Positions 62,988-64,000 of a stretch of DNA of 64,000 nt are shown here, piece by piece. Origin of the DNA: DASZQL01 sp964391865 (GTDB taxonomy: Bacteria; Planctomycetota; Phycisphaerae; Phycisphaerales; UBA1924); the NCBI GenBank assembly GCA_964391865.1, contig CAYMNQ010000008.1:1-64000 (forward strand), read 5' to 3'. Both the position numbers and the translations under genes were made by a program. The notes beneath the pieces are model-generated. The model searched no databases. It saw nothing but the letters and a program-made list of their open reading frames with translations, and was not told the origin of the DNA. Each line of letters opens with the position of its first letter. Position 1 is the stretch's first letter.

Positions 62988-63133
62988 GACAGCGTCCTCC
63001 TCGGCAGGCCTTTCCAACCTCGACCCACCAAGCCGATCTTCTGGCGCAAACTGTTCGCAGCCACGCCGAAGCCTACCGCCCGGCAGCCGCCCGGTTTGTC
63101 CCGAAGCCCGAGCGGCGCTACCCTGCCACAGCC

Positions 63134-63209
63134 CGCCCCGATAGCTCAGTTGGATAGAGCAGCCGCCTTCTAAGCGGCAGGTCAGAGGTTCGAATCCTCT
63201 TCGGGGCGC
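63134..63209 (+). tRNA. tRNA-Arg (anticodon TCT)
   Basis: Full cloverleaf: acceptor arms CGCCCCG and CGGGGCG, D arm with GCTCAGTTGGATAGAGC, anticodon stem GCCGC/GCGGC around the loop CTTCTAA (anticodon TCT, reading AGA), T arm AGAGGTTCGAATCCTCT. The CCA end is not encoded. Confidence 0.97.
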
Positions 63210-63322
63210 TTCTCCAGCGCGAATGGCAACCCGAACTCGTGTTGCGATTCAGTCTCAGCAAGCATACGATCCCGTGATCCCAGCGACGCTTTCGCGTACT
63301 GCCGGCGATCTCGGAGTCCCTC

Positions 63323-63805
63323 GTGGTCAGCCAAGCCCCCGCCAACCTAGGCCAGCCTGCCCAGCCCAATGGAAATCCCCTCGCTTCGCTTCCGGGCACG
63401 GGCGCGGGGGCGGCGGCCAAGATCGGCGAGTGCGGTCTCGGCTCCGACTGCGGCTGTGCCCAGGCCGACGCCGGGCGGCTTCCCACCGCTGTCTCGCTCA
63501 ACCAAATTGCCGCGACGCCGCCAGCCGCCCGCCTGACGGCCCTGAAGCCCGGCCAGTCGGGCGTTGTTGTTGACGCCGCGATGGACGATGACGACGCCGC
63601 CCAGCTCCGCGCGATGGGTCTGCGGCCCAATGCCCGCGTGGTGCTGTGCCGATCGGGCGAGCCGTGCATCGTGCGAGTGCTAGGGGCGTGCGGCTGCGAG
63701 AGCCGCATCGGGCTGGCCCGCCCCCTCGCCGAGCGCGTCATGGTCAACCCCGCCGCACCGGAGTCGAACGGCGCGCCGGAGACTCCCTCCCCCGCTCCTC
63801 GCTGA
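63323..63805 (+). CDS. feoA: FeoA-domain protein of ferrous iron uptake
   Basis: A 160-residue protein with a C-terminal FeoA (SH3-like) domain: LTALKPGQSGVVVDAAMDDD, DAAQLRAMGLRPNARVVLCR, ARPLAERVMVNP. FeoA proteins usually have 75-90 residues; this one has an extra ~65-residue N-terminal part containing ECGLGSDCGCAQ, and further Cys in GEPCIVRVLGACGCE, which are unusual and could bind iron or a cluster. Start is a GTG (63323) preceded by GGAG. It ends three bases before feoB, so the pair is co-expressed. Confidence 0.9.
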   Translation: MVSQAPANLGQPAQPNGNPLASLPGTGAGAAAKIGECGLGSDCGCAQADAGRLPTAVSLNQIAATPPAARLTALKPGQSGVVVDAAMDDDDAAQLRAMGLRPNARVVLCRSGEPCIVRVLGACGCESRIGLARPLAERVMVNPAAPESNGAPETPSPAPR

Positions 63806-63808
63806 CGG

Positions 63809-64000
63809 ATGAACCTCGCCGCCGTGCCCGGACCCACCACACCAGCTCTGACCGGTCCTGCTGCCGCCGCCGGCGAGCGCGGCACCGGGCTCGTGCGGGT
63901 TGCGCTGCTGGGGAACCCCAACACGGGAAAAACCACGCTCTTCAACCGGCTCAGCGGTCTGCGCCACAAGACGGCGAACTTCCCCGGCACGACGCAAGAA
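63809..64000 (+). CDS. feoB: FeoB ferrous iron transporter, N-terminal part (continues beyond window)
   Basis: Sixty-four codons of the GTPase domain. After a ~34-residue Pro/Ala-rich leader (MNLAAVPGPTTPALTGPAAA) come the G1 motif LLGNPNTGKTTLFNRLSG and the switch I/G2 segment NFPGTTQE of FeoB. In most FeoB proteins the G2 region reads NWPGVTVE, so this is a slight variant. The membrane part lies outside the window. Confidence 0.93.
   Translation, partial: MNLAAVPGPTTPALTGPAAAAGERGTGLVRVALLGNPNTGKTTLFNRLSGLRHKTANFPGTTQE

Overview
The window is high-GC DNA that most likely comes from a planctomycete, probably of the Phycisphaerae. The basis is the combination of giant secreted proteins with FG-GAP, dockerin-like and thrombospondin-type repeats, PEP-CTERM-like tails of the form PxPG...RRRR, an ECF sigma factor divergent from a Ser/Thr kinase with TPR repeats, a Lys/Ala-rich HARE-type winged-helix protein, and short dispersed repeats of the type CCGCAGAGACGCAGAG. 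The sequence is a scaffold: two runs of exactly 100 N (19016-19115 and 33979-34078) each fall inside a giant repeat-containing gene.

Layout. (1) 1-4.3 kb, minus strand: a heavy-metal RND efflux locus (small Cys/His-rich exported protein, periplasmic adaptor, CzcA/CusA-like pump cut by the window edge). (2) 4.4-16.5 kb, all minus strand: a mobile-element-like block with a ParB-methyltransferase fusion, a small-terminase-like HTH protein, a large terminase, a DUF2130 putative nuclease, a PHP-ATPase of the TrlF type and a large serine recombinase. There are no capsid, portal, tail or lysis genes. (3) 16.9-17.5 kb: a frameshifted winged-helix gene and a strong terminator. (4) 17.5-34.5 kb: two divergent giant secreted-protein genes that share an N-terminal scaffold but carry different, A+T-richer inserts at the same position, with a small PEP-CTERM-like gene between them. 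(5) 34.6-37.3 kb: a two-gene nucleotidyltransferase/winged-helix operon and a decayed recombinase 3' end. The latter repeats about 0.6 kb of the 3' end and downstream DNA of the recombinase at 4.8 kb, so about 32 kb is bracketed by long direct repeats.

(6) 37.3-41.6 kb: housekeeping and single genes (DUF1801, lipoprotein, GNAT, DUF899, rlmE) separated by short repeat elements. (7) 41.8-47.3 kb: a four-gene tripartite ABC export operon (adaptor, ATPase, permease, TolC-like). (8) 47.4-50.6 kb: ECF sigma factor and divergent Ser/Thr kinase. (9) 50.6-52.2 kb: two secreted paralogues with different C-terminal tails. (10) 53.2-59.8 kb: a second metal-efflux locus with the same gene order as the first plus a His-rich last gene. 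(11) 59.9-64 kb: SCO protein and haem O synthase, a secreted endonuclease/phosphatase-fold protein, tRNA-Arg(TCT), feoA and the start of feoB.

Metal handling is a recurrent theme: two RND systems, SCO copper chaperone, haem O synthase and ferrous iron uptake. The strongest candidates for something undescribed are the capsid-less terminase/methyltransferase/recombinase block with its DUF2130-TrlF pair, the swapped-insert giant proteins, and the small Cys/His proteins ending in HCALTV that precede both RND adaptors.
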